A DNA stretch of 64,000 nt. Origin: Streptomyces chromofuscus (lineage in GTDB: Bacteria; Actinomycetota; Actinomycetes; Streptomycetales; Streptomycetaceae). Shown piece by piece: positions 25,947-34,485 of the stretch. Location of the stretch: assembly GCF_015160875.1 (NCBI RefSeq), contig NZ_CP063374.1, forward strand, positions 5,893,501 through 5,957,500, given 5' to 3'. The notes below the pieces were generated by a model. That model did no database searches. It had not been told where the DNA came from and worked only from the letters and a program-made list of their open reading frames with translations. Both the position numbers and the translations under genes were made by a program. Every line of letters begins with the position of its first letter. Within the stretch, counting starts at the first letter, position 1.

Positions 25947-26207
25947 ATGAGGCCCGGCATCCACCCCGTCTCCCGCCCGGTCGTCTTCCGCGACCGCGCC
26001 GCGGGGTTCGCCCTGCTCAGCCGCTCCACCCTCGACTCGCGGAGCACGGTCGAGTGGAAGGACGGACACACCTACCCGGTCGTCGACGTGGAGATCTCGT
26101 CGGCGAGCCACCCCTTCTACACCGGCACCTCGCGCGTCCTGGACACCGCCGGCCGCGTGGAGCGCTTCGAGCGGCGCTACGGCCGTACCGCCGCCGCCCG
26201 CCCCTGA
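25947..26207 (+). CDS. rpmE2: 50S ribosomal protein L31 type B, cysteine-free
   Basis: An 86-residue bL31 type B: MRPGIHPVSRPVVFRDRAAG, STVEWKDGHTYPVVDVEISS, then HPFYTG and VERFERRYGR. It lacks the CxxC zinc motif of type A L31. The ATG at 25947 follows GAGGAAAGGA. It is the middle gene of the L33-L31-L36 cluster; in Streptomyces such clusters are known Zur targets, and their induction frees zinc from ribosomes. Confidence 0.93.
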   Translation: MRPGIHPVSRPVVFRDRAAGFALLSRSTLDSRSTVEWKDGHTYPVVDVEISSASHPFYTGTSRVLDTAGRVERFERRYGRTAAARP

Positions 26208-26242
26208 CCGGCGGACCCGGCGATCTTCGTTAGGAGACCATG

Positions 26243-26365
26243 ATGAAGGTGCGCAAGTCACTGCGCTCGCTGAAGGCCAAGCCCGGCGCCCAGGTGGTGC
26301 GCCGGCGGGGAGTGACCTTCGTGATCAACAAGAGGGACCCGCGCTTCAAGGCTCGCCAGGGCTGA
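26243..26365 (+). CDS. rpmJ: 50S ribosomal protein L36, cysteine-free paralogue
   Basis: A 40-residue bL36: MKVRKSLRSLKAKPGAQVV, ending VINKRDPRFKARQG. The four zinc ligands (C-x2-C-x12-C-x4-H) of canonical L36 are absent, so this is the zinc-independent form. Two adjacent ATG codons (26240 and 26243) could start it; TAGGAGACC precedes both. It is the last gene of the alternative ribosomal protein operon. Confidence 0.93.
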   Translation: MKVRKSLRSLKAKPGAQVVRRRGVTFVINKRDPRFKARQG

Positions 26366-26379
26366 CGCGTCCGCGTCCA

Positions 26380-27138
26380 TCACACCTCCGGCCCGGCATC
26401 CGCGACAGCGCGGGTGCCGGGCCGGCGTGCATGTTCGCGTCGGACGACGGGTTGCCGGGTGGTGCGCAGGCCGCACAGGGTCTCGATGCGGTTGGTGGTG
26501 ATCGAGTCGACGCCCAGGGCGAGCAGGCGGCGCATCGTGCGGCGGGTGTCGGCGGTCCACACGGACAGCAGGTAGCCGTCCTTGTGGACGCGGGCGGACA
26601 GATCGCGGCTCACCAGGCCGAAGCGGTAGTTGAGCCAGCGCGGGCGCACCGCGTCGAGCAGGGCCGGGCGCGGCGGGGCCAGGGTCGTCCAGGTGAGGGC
26701 GATCTCGGCGGCCGGGTCGGCGGCCCGTACCGCGAGCATCGCGGTGGCGCCGGCGCAGTAGTACACGCGGTCCGCCGCCCCGCACCGGCGCACGACGTCC
26801 ACCACTTGGCGCGCCGCCCGGACGTCGGGCGTTCCCGGCAGGTCGAGCATCACCCGGTGCCCGTCGGTCGCGGTGAGCGCCTCCGCGAGCGTCGGCACCC
26901 GGCCCGCCGTCAGCCCCCGCACCTCGTCGGCCGACAGCGACAGCAGCGGCCGGTCGTGCTCCCACAACCGCTTCAGCGTCTCGTCGTGCAGCAGCACCGG
27001 AACACCGTCCCGCGTCAGCCGTACGTCGACCTCCACCGCGTCCGCGCCCAGTCGGAGCGCGGACCGCAGCGAGTCGAGCGTGTTCTCACGGAAGTGGTAC
27101 GGGGCACCGCGGTGGGCCACGGCGGTCACGTTCGGCAT
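26380..27138 (-). CDS. Glycerophosphodiester phosphodiesterase
   Basis: A 252-residue GDPD-family TIM-barrel enzyme that hydrolyses glycerophosphodiesters to glycerol-3-phosphate and an alcohol. N-terminal motifs are VAHRGAPYHFRENTLDSLR, GADAVEVDVRLTRDGVPVLL and HDETLKRLW, containing the catalytic histidines and metal-binding Glu/Asp. The C-terminal GVDSITTNRIE is typical. No signal peptide is seen, so it is cytoplasmic. The ATG at 27138 lies 20 bp after the deaminase stop; an in-frame ATG at 27174 overlaps that gene. The last 17 codons overlap a terminator hairpin. Confidence 0.88.
   Translation of the reverse strand: MPNVTAVAHRGAPYHFRENTLDSLRSALRLGADAVEVDVRLTRDGVPVLLHDETLKRLWEHDRPLLSLSADEVRGLTAGRVPTLAEALTATDGHRVMLDLPGTPDVRAARQVVDVVRRCGAADRVYYCAGATAMLAVRAADPAAEIALTWTTLAPPRPALLDAVRPRWLNYRFGLVSRDLSARVHKDGYLLSVWTADTRRTMRRLLALGVDSITTNRIETLCGLRTTRQPVVRREHARRPGTRAVADAGPEV
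26388..26425 (+). terminator. Terminator between rpmJ and the GDPD gene
   Basis: CCGGCCCGGCA (26388-26398) pairs with TGCCGGGCCGG (26415-26425). It ends the ribosomal protein operon from the left and overlaps the 3' coding end of the convergent GDPD gene. Confidence 0.7.
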
Positions 27139-27158
27139 GGAGCCATTGTGGTGGCCGG

Positions 27159-28244
27159 TCAGCGTGCGAGCCATGCCGCGGTGTACGCGTCGATCTCTTC
27201 CTTGATCCGCCCCTTGCCGGCCTGGTCGAGGAAGGACGCCTCCACCGCGTTCTTCGCGAGGTCGGCAAGCCCTCGCTCGTCGAGGTCGAGCAGCCGGGCG
27301 GCGACGGCGTACTCGCTGTTGAGGTCGGTGCCGAACATCGGCGGGTCGTCGGAGTTGATGGTCACCAGGACGCCGGCCCGCGCGAACTCCCGGATGGGGT
27401 GCTCCTCGAGCGTGCGGACGGCGCGGGTGGCGATGTTGGAGGTCGGGCACACCTCCAGCGCGATCCGGTGCTCGGCGAGGTGCTCCAGCAGCTTCGGGTC
27501 CTGCGCCGAACTGGTGCCGTGCCCGATGCGCTCGGCGCGCAGATGCGTCAGCGCGTCCCACACCGTCTGCGGGCCGGTCGTCTCACCGGCGTGCGGCACG
27601 GAACGCAGTCCGGCGGCCGTGGCCCGGTCGAAGTACGGCGCGAACTGCGGCCGGGGCACGCCGATCTCGGGCCCGCCGAGCCCGAAGGAGACCAGCCCCT
27701 CGGGGCGCAGCCGGTCGTCGGTGGCCAGCCGCGTCGTCTCCTCGGCCGCCTCCAGGCCCGCCTCGCCGGGGATGTCGAAGCACCAGCGCAGTACGGTGCC
27801 GAAGTCCGCCTCGGCCGCCTTGCGGGCGTCCTCGATCGCGTCCATGAACGCCTGCTCGTCGATCCCGCGCCGGGTGGAGGAGAAGGGCGTGACGGTCAGC
27901 TCGGCGTACCGCACCTGCTGGCGGGCCATCTCCCGGGCCACCTCGTACGTCAGCAGCCGGACGTCCTCCGGGGTGCGGATGAGGTCGACGACGGACAGGT
28001 ACACCTCGATGAAGTGGGCGAAGTCCGTGAAGGTGAAGTAGTCGACCAGGGCCTCGGGGTCGGTGGGGACCTTGGAGTCGGGGTGGCGGGCGGCGAGTTC
28101 GGCGACGATCCGGGGAGAGGCGGAACCGACGTGGTGGACGTGCAGTTCGGCCTTGGGCAGCCCGGCGATGAAGGCGTGCGGGTCGCGGGCGCCGGGTACG
28201 CCGGATATGGCGGGTGCGGCGGACGCGGTGGCGTGGTCGGTCAA
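27159..28244 (-). CDS. Adenosine deaminase-family enzyme, probable aminodeoxyfutalosine deaminase
   Basis: A 361-residue amidohydrolase. Zinc ligands and catalytic residues are visible in AELHVHHVGS (H-x-H), SVPHAGETTG (His and Glu), AERIGHGTSS (His) and TINSDDPPMFG (Asp-Asp). The HHVGS sequence replaces the HLDG/HLEG of true adenosine deaminases. From memory, the S. coelicolor protein at this map position (SCO5662) is assigned as aminodeoxyfutalosine deaminase, acting in the futalosine route to menaquinone. The family is certain and the substrate is inferred. It is followed by GDPD at 20 bp. Confidence 0.85.
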   Translation of the reverse strand: MTDHATASAAPAISGVPGARDPHAFIAGLPKAELHVHHVGSASPRIVAELAARHPDSKVPTDPEALVDYFTFTDFAHFIEVYLSVVDLIRTPEDVRLLTYEVAREMARQQVRYAELTVTPFSSTRRGIDEQAFMDAIEDARKAAEADFGTVLRWCFDIPGEAGLEAAEETTRLATDDRLRPEGLVSFGLGGPEIGVPRPQFAPYFDRATAAGLRSVPHAGETTGPQTVWDALTHLRAERIGHGTSSAQDPKLLEHLAEHRIALEVCPTSNIATRAVRTLEEHPIREFARAGVLVTINSDDPPMFGTDLNSEYAVAARLLDLDERGLADLAKNAVEASFLDQAGKGRIKEEIDAYTAAWLAR

Positions 28245-28441
28245 GGTTCCTCCCCGGAACGGCGCCCGGGCCGCGGGTGGCGGCGGGACGCGGGTGATCG
28301 GCTGATCGGTGACTCGGGATCATCGTAGGCCGCGGTTCGCGGGGCGAGTGGAGCGGGTTTCGGGAACCGGGGAGGGCGGCACCAGGGCGGTCATGCACGG
28401 GCCGTAGCATGACGGAACGTACGACAGAGGGGGTCCCGCGG

Positions 28442-29437
28442 ATGACCGACCACGCGCAGACGCCGGCCGCGCCGGACAACAACGCCGTGCCCGGTGCCGC
28501 CGGTCCGGGGGATGCCGTGCCGGGGGATGGCGTGCCCGGGGCGGCGGCGAGTGGTGCGCCGCCCGCCGATGCGGCGCACGGCGGTGCCCCTGCCGCCGGT
28601 GGCGCCTGGACGCCGCCGCGGTGGCCCGAGGACGCGGCTGCCGTGACCTCGGAGGTCTCGCTGGACGCCGGTGCGATTCCCGAGGTCGGACAGGACGTCA
28701 CCCGGGGCGGCACCGACGCGTCCCGGGTCCCGCTGGACAAGCGGTCGGCGGATCGCGGCAGCCCCGAGCCCGACCCCTGGGTGGCTCCGGCCGACCGCAT
28801 GCCGGCGGGGCCCGGAGACACCATCGCGTCGTCGGGCGGCCCCGGCACCCCGGCCCCTTCCGTGCACGACCAGCAGACGGTCACGTCCTTCCCGGCCGCG
28901 GACGCCTCCCCGCCGTGGGCCGCCCCGGCCCCGCCGCCCGGCCCCGCCACGTCCTCGACCGGCACACCCGCCTCCTTCCCGCCGCCGAACCCCGCCGCGG
29001 TCAACCCGTTCGCCCCGCCCGCCCGGGGCCCGCATGACGTCCCGCCCCCGCCCATCGCCCCCGACGGTCCGGGCCAGGTCCCGTACGGCTACCCTGCGGC
29101 CGGCTACGGCTACCCGCCGCCCCAGCCGGCGTACGCCGCTCAGCACACGCACGGGGCCGCGGGGTACTACGGCTGGCCGGGCGGCCAGGGCGAACCGAGC
29201 AACGGCCTCGGCACCGCCGGCATGGTGGTCGGCATCATCTCGGTCGCCGGTTTCTGTCTCTGGCCCGTGGCGATCCTCCTCGGCATCCTGGGCGTGATCT
29301 TCGGCGGCATCGGCCGGGCCAAGGCGAACCGCGGCGAAGCCACCAACGCGGGGCAGGCCCTGGCCGGCATCATCTGCGGTGTCGTCGGCCTGGTTCTCGG
29401 CGTCGGATTCGGCGTGCTGGTGATCATGGCGCGGTAG
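28442..29437 (+). CDS. DUF4190-type membrane protein with long Pro/Ala-rich N-terminus
   Basis: A 331-residue protein. The first 240 residues are low-complexity, rich in Pro/Ala/Gly/Asp, and end in a YGYPAAGYGYPPPQP stretch. The C-terminal 90 residues hold two membrane helices of the DUF4190 type (MVVGIISVAGFCLWPVAILL and IICGVVGLVLGVGFGVLVIM) separated by GGIGRAKANRGEATNAGQAL. The ATG at 28442 follows AGAGGGGGT; an ATG at 28409 is possible. It is divergent from the deaminase gene. The function is unknown; such proteins are common in Streptomyces. Confidence 0.8.
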   Translation: MTDHAQTPAAPDNNAVPGAAGPGDAVPGDGVPGAAASGAPPADAAHGGAPAAGGAWTPPRWPEDAAAVTSEVSLDAGAIPEVGQDVTRGGTDASRVPLDKRSADRGSPEPDPWVAPADRMPAGPGDTIASSGGPGTPAPSVHDQQTVTSFPAADASPPWAAPAPPPGPATSSTGTPASFPPPNPAAVNPFAPPARGPHDVPPPPIAPDGPGQVPYGYPAAGYGYPPPQPAYAAQHTHGAAGYYGWPGGQGEPSNGLGTAGMVVGIISVAGFCLWPVAILLGILGVIFGGIGRAKANRGEATNAGQALAGIICGVVGLVLGVGFGVLVIMAR

Positions 29438-29540
29438 GCGAGGCGCGGGGTGCTGCCCGGCCCCCGGGGGGCAACCCTTCGGCGCCCCCGGCCTTCAACG
29501 CTGTCGCGCCGATCTCCCTCGACGCCGACAAGCCCCAGGC

Positions 29541-29612
29541 GCCGACCGACGAGCAGCGGCACGCCGCCCCGCCTCGCCTGCAGCGGCACGCCGCCGACCG
29601 ACGAGCAGCGGC
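29541..29612. repeat. Two direct copies of a 20-bp unit
   Basis: GCCGACCGACGAGCAGCGGC occurs at 29541-29560 and 29593-29612. A shorter shared unit (CAGCGGCACGCCGCC) occurs at about 29554 and 29581. They lie in the 280-bp gap after the DUF4190 gene and may be a remnant of low-complexity coding sequence. Confidence 0.6.
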
Positions 29613-29719
29613 GCCCCGCCTCGCCCCACGTCGGCGCGCGGCGCACCTGACCCCGGGCTCCCAGCCGCAAGGCACCTCGGAGCCCGCCCTCGTTCAACCC
29701 CCGTCATTTCGCCCGCGGT

Positions 29720-30286
29720 TCACCCCCGCAGCCGTGCCCGCGCCACCATCAGTGCGAACCCCAGCAGGTTCAGGCCGCGCCACCGTTCAGGATCGGTCGC
29801 CGCCTCGTCGTCCGCCGCCAGGCCGATGCCCCACACGGGGTCCACCGGACTCGCCTCCACCAGCACCCGCTCCCCGGTGCCCAGCAGGAAGTGCCCCAGA
29901 TCGGTGTGCGCGGTGAACTTGTGGACGTTGCCCTCGACCACGATGCCGAACCGCTCGCGCTCCCAGACGGTCCCGTCGAAACCGCGTACCAGCCGCCCCG
30001 CCTTCTTCGCCTCGGCGGGATGCCCGGCCGCCAGCACCTGACGCTCCGCCTCCGCGTCCTCGAACAGGCGCGCCTTGGCGGCCATCATCCAGTGCTCCGC
30101 CGTCGGGTACTCCACCCCGTCCACGGTGAACGGCGACGGCCACCACTGGCTCAGACAGTTCGCGCCCACCCGCCCGTCGGGTCTCGGCCGGTGCCCCCAG
30201 AAGTGCAGATACCGGGGGCGGGCGCCCGCCCGGACCTCGCTGACCAGCGCCTCCCGGGAATCGATCACTCCACCGATCTGCTCCAT
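29720..30286 (-). CDS. NADAR-family (YbiA-like) N-glycosidase
   Basis: A 188-residue NADAR-domain protein. The motifs YLHFWGHRP, CLSQWWPSPFTVDGVEYPTA and EHWMMAAKARLF are in the expected order, and the C-terminus has NLLGFALMVARARL. Family members cleave the glycosidic bond of damaged riboflavin intermediates or ADP-ribosyl-like groups, limiting toxic by-products. The ATG at 30286 (MEQIGGVIDSR) is chosen over a GTG 30 bp earlier. It is divergent from the pot-linked operon. Confidence 0.88.
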   Translation of the reverse strand: MEQIGGVIDSREALVSEVRAGARPRYLHFWGHRPRPDGRVGANCLSQWWPSPFTVDGVEYPTAEHWMMAAKARLFEDAEAERQVLAAGHPAEAKKAGRLVRGFDGTVWERERFGIVVEGNVHKFTAHTDLGHFLLGTGERVLVEASPVDPVWGIGLAADDEAATDPERWRGLNLLGFALMVARARLRG

Positions 30287-30358
30287 GCATGGGAGTGTGG
30301 CAGCCACCACTGACACTCCGTCCCTCCTTTTCGAGGCCGACTCGACACCTGGTCGACA

Positions 30359-30394
30359 GATTCCGTCGCTTAACCAAAAGGCAACAACGGAATC
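30359..30394. promoter_or_regulatory. Inverted repeat upstream of the polyamine operon
   Basis: GATTCCGT (30359-30366) and ACGGAATC (30387-30394) are perfect inverted arms 20 bp apart, about 105 bp before the dehydrogenase start. It could be an operator or part of the promoter. The regulator is unknown. Confidence 0.4.
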
Positions 30395-30497
30395 ACTTGT
30401 TGGACGACCACCCCTCTGTCAGGATCGGCACTCAAATCGAGCTGGAGCTACGCCACCCGCCCCGAGGGACTGCGGGGAGACGGCGGAGGAGAGCGAC

Positions 30498-32033
30498 ATG
30501 CACAACCCGGGCAACAGCACCCCGGAACGATTCCCCGCCCAGGACCGTTTCGCGGACGGCGCGCAGTACGTCGCGGGCCGCCTCACGAAGGGCACCTCGG
30601 GCCGGACCCACGCGGTCGTCGATCCGGCCACCGGTGAGGAGGTGTTCACCTACGACCTGGCCGGCCCGGACGACGTGGACGCGGCCGTCGCCGCGGCGCG
30701 CGAGGCCTTCCCGGCGTGGGCCGGCGCCACCCCCGGTGAGCGTTCCGACGCTCTGCACCGCTTCGCTGTTGTGCTCGCCGAGCGCGCGGAGGACTTCGCC
30801 CGCGCCGAATCACTGCAGTGCGGCAAGCCGTTGAAGCTGACCCGCGAGTTCGACGTGCCGGGCACGGTCGACAACACCGCGTTCTTCGCGGGCGCCGCAC
30901 GGCACCTCCAGGGGCAGTCGGCCGGTGAGTACTCCGGCGACCACACCTCCTACGTCCGCCGCGAGCCCGTCGGCGTGGTCGGCTCCATCGCGCCCTGGAA
31001 CTACCCCCTCCAGATGGCCGCGTGGAAAATCCTCCCGGCGATCGCCGCGGGCAACACCATCGTTCTCAAGCCCGCCGAGCTGACCCCGCTGACCTCCCTG
31101 CTGTTCGCGCGGGCCGCCACCGACGCCGGGATCCCGGACGGCGTCGTCAACATCGTCACGGGCACCGGCAAGGAGGCCGGCGAGCACCTCGTCGGACACC
31201 CGGACGTGGCGATGACGTCCTTCACCGGCTCCACCGCCGTCGGCAGGCGCGTCGCCGAGATCGCCACCGCCACCGTCAAGCGGCTCCACCTCGAACTCGG
31301 CGGCAAGGCGCCCTTCTTGGTGTTCGACGACGCCGACCTGGACGCCGCCGTCAACGGCGCCGTCGCGGGCGCGCTGATCAACACCGGTCAGGACTGCACG
31401 GCCGCCACGCGCGCGTATGTGCAGCGACCTCTCTACGAGGCCTTCGTGGAGCGGACCGCCGCCCTCATGGAGACCGTCCGCCTCGGCGACCCCTTCGCGG
31501 CGGGCACCGATCTCGGGCCGCTGATCTCGCACGCGCAGCGGGACCGTGTCGCCGGTTTCGTCGACCGGGCGCGTGCCTACGCGCGCGTGGTCACCGGCGG
31601 CGAGGCGCCCCGGGGCGAGTTGGGCAACGGCGCGTACTACCGGCCCACGCTCGTCGCGGACGCACCCCAGGACAGCGAGATCGTCCAGTCCGAGATCTTC
31701 GGACCGGTCCTCGTCGTCCTGCCCTTCGACACCGACGAGGAAGGGATCCGGCTCGCCAACGACACCCCGTACGGTCTCGCGGCCTCCGCCTGGAGCCGTG
31801 ACGTCTACCGTGCGAACCGCGCCACCCGCGAGATCCAGGCGGGCTGCGTGTGGGTGAACGATCACATCCCGATCATCAGCGAGATGCCGCACGGCGGATA
31901 CCGGCAGTCCGGCTTCGGCAAGGACATGTCCGTGTATTCGTTCGATGAGTACACGCAGCTCAAGCACGTTATGTTCGATAATACGGCGGTCGTCCGGAAG
32001 GACTGGCACCGCACGATCTTCGGGGACCGATAA
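30498..32033 (+). CDS. Aldehyde dehydrogenase, aminobutyraldehyde type
   Basis: A 511-residue aldehyde dehydrogenase with catalytic Cys300 in INTGQDCTAATR, the base region HLELGGKAPFLVFDDA and the cofactor segment IAPWNYPLQMAAWKILPAIA. It is a close paralogue of the dehydrogenase at 23344 but has an N-terminal extension and a longer C-terminus (KDWHRTIFGDR). It leads a tight operon with potD, potA, potB, potC and a FAD oxidoreductase, so it probably oxidises aminoaldehydes from polyamine breakdown. The ATG at 30498 follows GGCGGAGGAGAGCG; the longer upstream frame is rejected. Confidence 0.9.
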   Translation: MHNPGNSTPERFPAQDRFADGAQYVAGRLTKGTSGRTHAVVDPATGEEVFTYDLAGPDDVDAAVAAAREAFPAWAGATPGERSDALHRFAVVLAERAEDFARAESLQCGKPLKLTREFDVPGTVDNTAFFAGAARHLQGQSAGEYSGDHTSYVRREPVGVVGSIAPWNYPLQMAAWKILPAIAAGNTIVLKPAELTPLTSLLFARAATDAGIPDGVVNIVTGTGKEAGEHLVGHPDVAMTSFTGSTAVGRRVAEIATATVKRLHLELGGKAPFLVFDDADLDAAVNGAVAGALINTGQDCTAATRAYVQRPLYEAFVERTAALMETVRLGDPFAAGTDLGPLISHAQRDRVAGFVDRARAYARVVTGGEAPRGELGNGAYYRPTLVADAPQDSEIVQSEIFGPVLVVLPFDTDEEGIRLANDTPYGLAASAWSRDVYRANRATREIQAGCVWVNDHIPIISEMPHGGYRQSGFGKDMSVYSFDEYTQLKHVMFDNTAVVRKDWHRTIFGDR

Positions 32034-32086
32034 CCACCTCAGGCCGCCCGACCCGCGGCCGCCCATCCCGAAAGGGCACCACGCGC

Positions 32087-33331
32087 ATGGAGCAGTACGA
32101 GCCCGACCGCCCGTCCGCGGCCCAGGTGGCCGCCATGCGGCGCAGCCTGCGCAGCGGCAGGGCCTCCCTCACCCGCCGTTCGCTGTTGCGCGCCTCCGCC
32201 GGCGGCGCGCTCGCGGTCGGCGGCCTGGGGACCCTGAGCGCCTGCGGCATCCCCCCGGCGGCACAGACGTCAGGAGTGTCGTCCGAGGACCACTCGGCGA
32301 AGGAGAAGACCGTCAGCTTCTCCAACTGGACCGAGTACATGGACGTCGACGACAGCGGCAAGAAGCGTCCGACGCTCGACGCGTTCAGGAAGCGCACCGG
32401 CATCACGGTCAAGTACACCGAGGACATCAACGACAACGTCGAGTTCTTCGGCAAGATCAAGCCGCAGCTGGCGGCGGGCCAGGACACCGGCCGCGACCTG
32501 ATCTGCGTGACCGACTGGCTCGCCGCGCGCCTCATCCGCTTCGGCTGGGTGCAGAAACTGGACGCGTCCAACCTGCCGACCGCGTACGCCAACCTGTCCC
32601 AGCAGTTCCGCAGCCCCGACTGGGACCCGGGACGGGCGTACTCCTACCCCTGGACGGGCATCTCCACGGTCATCGCCTACAACAAGAAGGCGCTGGACGG
32701 CGTCGAGGTCACCTCCGTCTCCGACCTGCTCGACAACCCCAAGCTCAAGGGGCGCGTCGGCTTCCTGTCGGAGATGCGCGACAGCGTCGGCATGACGCTG
32801 CTGGACATGGGCAAGGACCCGGCCAAGTTCAGCGACGACGACTTCGACGCCGCGATCGCCCGCATGCAGAAGGCCGTCGACCGGGGCCAGATCCGCCGCT
32901 TCACCGGCAACGACTACACCTCGGACCTCACCAAGGGCGACTTCGCGGCGTGTATCGCCTGGGCCGGTGACGTCGTCCAGCTCAAGGCGGACAGCCCGGA
33001 CGTCGACTTCGTCATCCCCGACAGCGGTTACATGACGTCGACGGACAACCTCCTGGTGCCGAACAAGGCGCGCCACAAGACCAACGCCGAGCGGCTCATC
33101 GACTTCTACTACGAGCCGGGGCCGGCCGCGCAGCTCGCCGCGTACATCAACTACGTGTGCCCGGTCGACGGGGTGAAGGCGGAGCTCGCCAAGCTCGACG
33201 AGGACGCGGCGAACAACCCGCTGATCCTCCCCGACAAGGAGATGGCCGCCAAGTCTCACGCCTTCCGCTCACTGAGCTCGAAGGAAGAGACGGCGTACGA
33301 AGAGAAGTTCGCGAAGCTGACAGGGGCGTGA
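32087..33331 (+). CDS. potD: Polyamine ABC transporter substrate-binding lipoprotein
   Basis: A 414-residue spermidine/putrescine-type binding protein. A twin-arginine-like signal (LTRRSLLRASAGGALAVGGL) runs into a lipobox cysteine (TLSAC). The mature part shows VSFSNWTEYMDVDD, YTEDINDNVEFFGKI, DLICVTDWLAARL and the AWAGDVVQL region typical of PotD/PotF. Its stop overlaps potA. With PotA/B/C it forms the importer; cargo is inferred from family and neighbours. Confidence 0.92.
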   Translation: MEQYEPDRPSAAQVAAMRRSLRSGRASLTRRSLLRASAGGALAVGGLGTLSACGIPPAAQTSGVSSEDHSAKEKTVSFSNWTEYMDVDDSGKKRPTLDAFRKRTGITVKYTEDINDNVEFFGKIKPQLAAGQDTGRDLICVTDWLAARLIRFGWVQKLDASNLPTAYANLSQQFRSPDWDPGRAYSYPWTGISTVIAYNKKALDGVEVTSVSDLLDNPKLKGRVGFLSEMRDSVGMTLLDMGKDPAKFSDDDFDAAIARMQKAVDRGQIRRFTGNDYTSDLTKGDFAACIAWAGDVVQLKADSPDVDFVIPDSGYMTSTDNLLVPNKARHKTNAERLIDFYYEPGPAAQLAAYINYVCPVDGVKAELAKLDEDAANNPLILPDKEMAAKSHAFRSLSSKEETAYEEKFAKLTGA

Positions 33332-34485
33332 CGACGACGATGACGACGAAGGACAGCGGCGGCGACGTCCGCCTCTCCGGAATCAGCAAGACCTACGGCT
33401 CCTTCACCGCCGTGCACCCGCTGGACCTGACCGTCCCGGAGGGCTCCTTCTTCGCCCTGCTCGGCGCGTCGGGCTGCGGCAAGACCACCACCCTGCGGAT
33501 GATCGCGGGACTGGAGGAACCGACGACCGGCACCGTCCGGCTCGGCGACCAGGACGTGACCGCGCTGCCGCCGTACAAGCGGCCGGTGAACACGGTGTTC
33601 CAGTCCTACGCCCTCTTCCCGCACCTGGACATCTTCGAGAACGTCGCCTTCGGTCTGCGCCGACGCGGCGTCAAGTCGGTGAAGAAGCAGGTCGAGGAGA
33701 TGCTCGACCTGGTCCAGCTCGGCGAGCAGGCCCGCAAGAAGCCGCACCAGCTCTCCGGCGGCCAGCAGCAGCGCGTCGCCGTCGCCCGCGCGCTGATCAA
33801 CCACCCCAAGGTGCTGCTCCTCGACGAGCCCCTCGGCGCCCTGGACCTGAAGCTGCGCCGGCAGATGCAACTGGAGCTCAAGCGCATCCAGACCGAGGTC
33901 GGCATCACCTTCATCCACGTCACGCACGACCAGGAGGAGGCCATGACCATGGCCGACTGCGTCGCCGTGATGAACGCGGGCCGCGTCGAGCAACTGGGCG
34001 CCCCCGCCGAGCTGTACGAGAACCCGCGCACCACGTTCGTCGCCAACTTCCTCGGCACCTCGAACCTGATCGAGGCCGAGGTCGACACCAAGGCGGGCGA
34101 CGAGATCGTCCTGAAGGCGGGCGGCGGCAAGCTCACGCTCCCCGTCGGGCGCTGTTCGGCGTCCACGGCGACCGGCGGCAAGGTGCTGGTCGGCGTGCGC
34201 CCCGAGAAGATCTCCCTCGTCCACGCGGACGACGCCGGGGAGATCCCGGAGGGCCGCAACCGGATCACCGGCACGATCGCCGACGCCAGCTTCATCGGCG
34301 TCTCCACGCAGTACGTCATCGACAGCCCCGTCTGTTCCGAGCTCGCCGTGTACGTGCAGAACGTCGAGCGCGACGGCCGCCTCGTCCCCGGTGCCGACGT
34401 CGTCCTGCACTGGAACCCCGCCCACACCTTCGGCCTGGACGCCGCGCAGGACATCGACGCGGGCACCGAGGAGGAGGCCGCCTGA
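33328..34485 (+). CDS. potA: Polyamine ABC transporter ATP-binding protein
   Basis: A 385-residue PotA-like ATPase with Walker A GASGCGKTT near residue 45, signature LSGGQQQRV near 145, Walker B VLLLDEPLGALD and H-loop VTHDQEEA. A C-terminal TOBE domain starts near 250. The GTG at 33328 overlaps the potD stop (GTGA); an internal ATG at 33340 is an alternative. The stop overlaps the potB start (TGATG), indicating coupled translation. Confidence 0.94.
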   Translation: MTTTMTTKDSGGDVRLSGISKTYGSFTAVHPLDLTVPEGSFFALLGASGCGKTTTLRMIAGLEEPTTGTVRLGDQDVTALPPYKRPVNTVFQSYALFPHLDIFENVAFGLRRRGVKSVKKQVEEMLDLVQLGEQARKKPHQLSGGQQQRVAVARALINHPKVLLLDEPLGALDLKLRRQMQLELKRIQTEVGITFIHVTHDQEEAMTMADCVAVMNAGRVEQLGAPAELYENPRTTFVANFLGTSNLIEAEVDTKAGDEIVLKAGGGKLTLPVGRCSASTATGGKVLVGVRPEKISLVHADDAGEIPEGRNRITGTIADASFIGVSTQYVIDSPVCSELAVYVQNVERDGRLVPGADVVLHWNPAHTFGLDAAQDIDAGTEEEAA

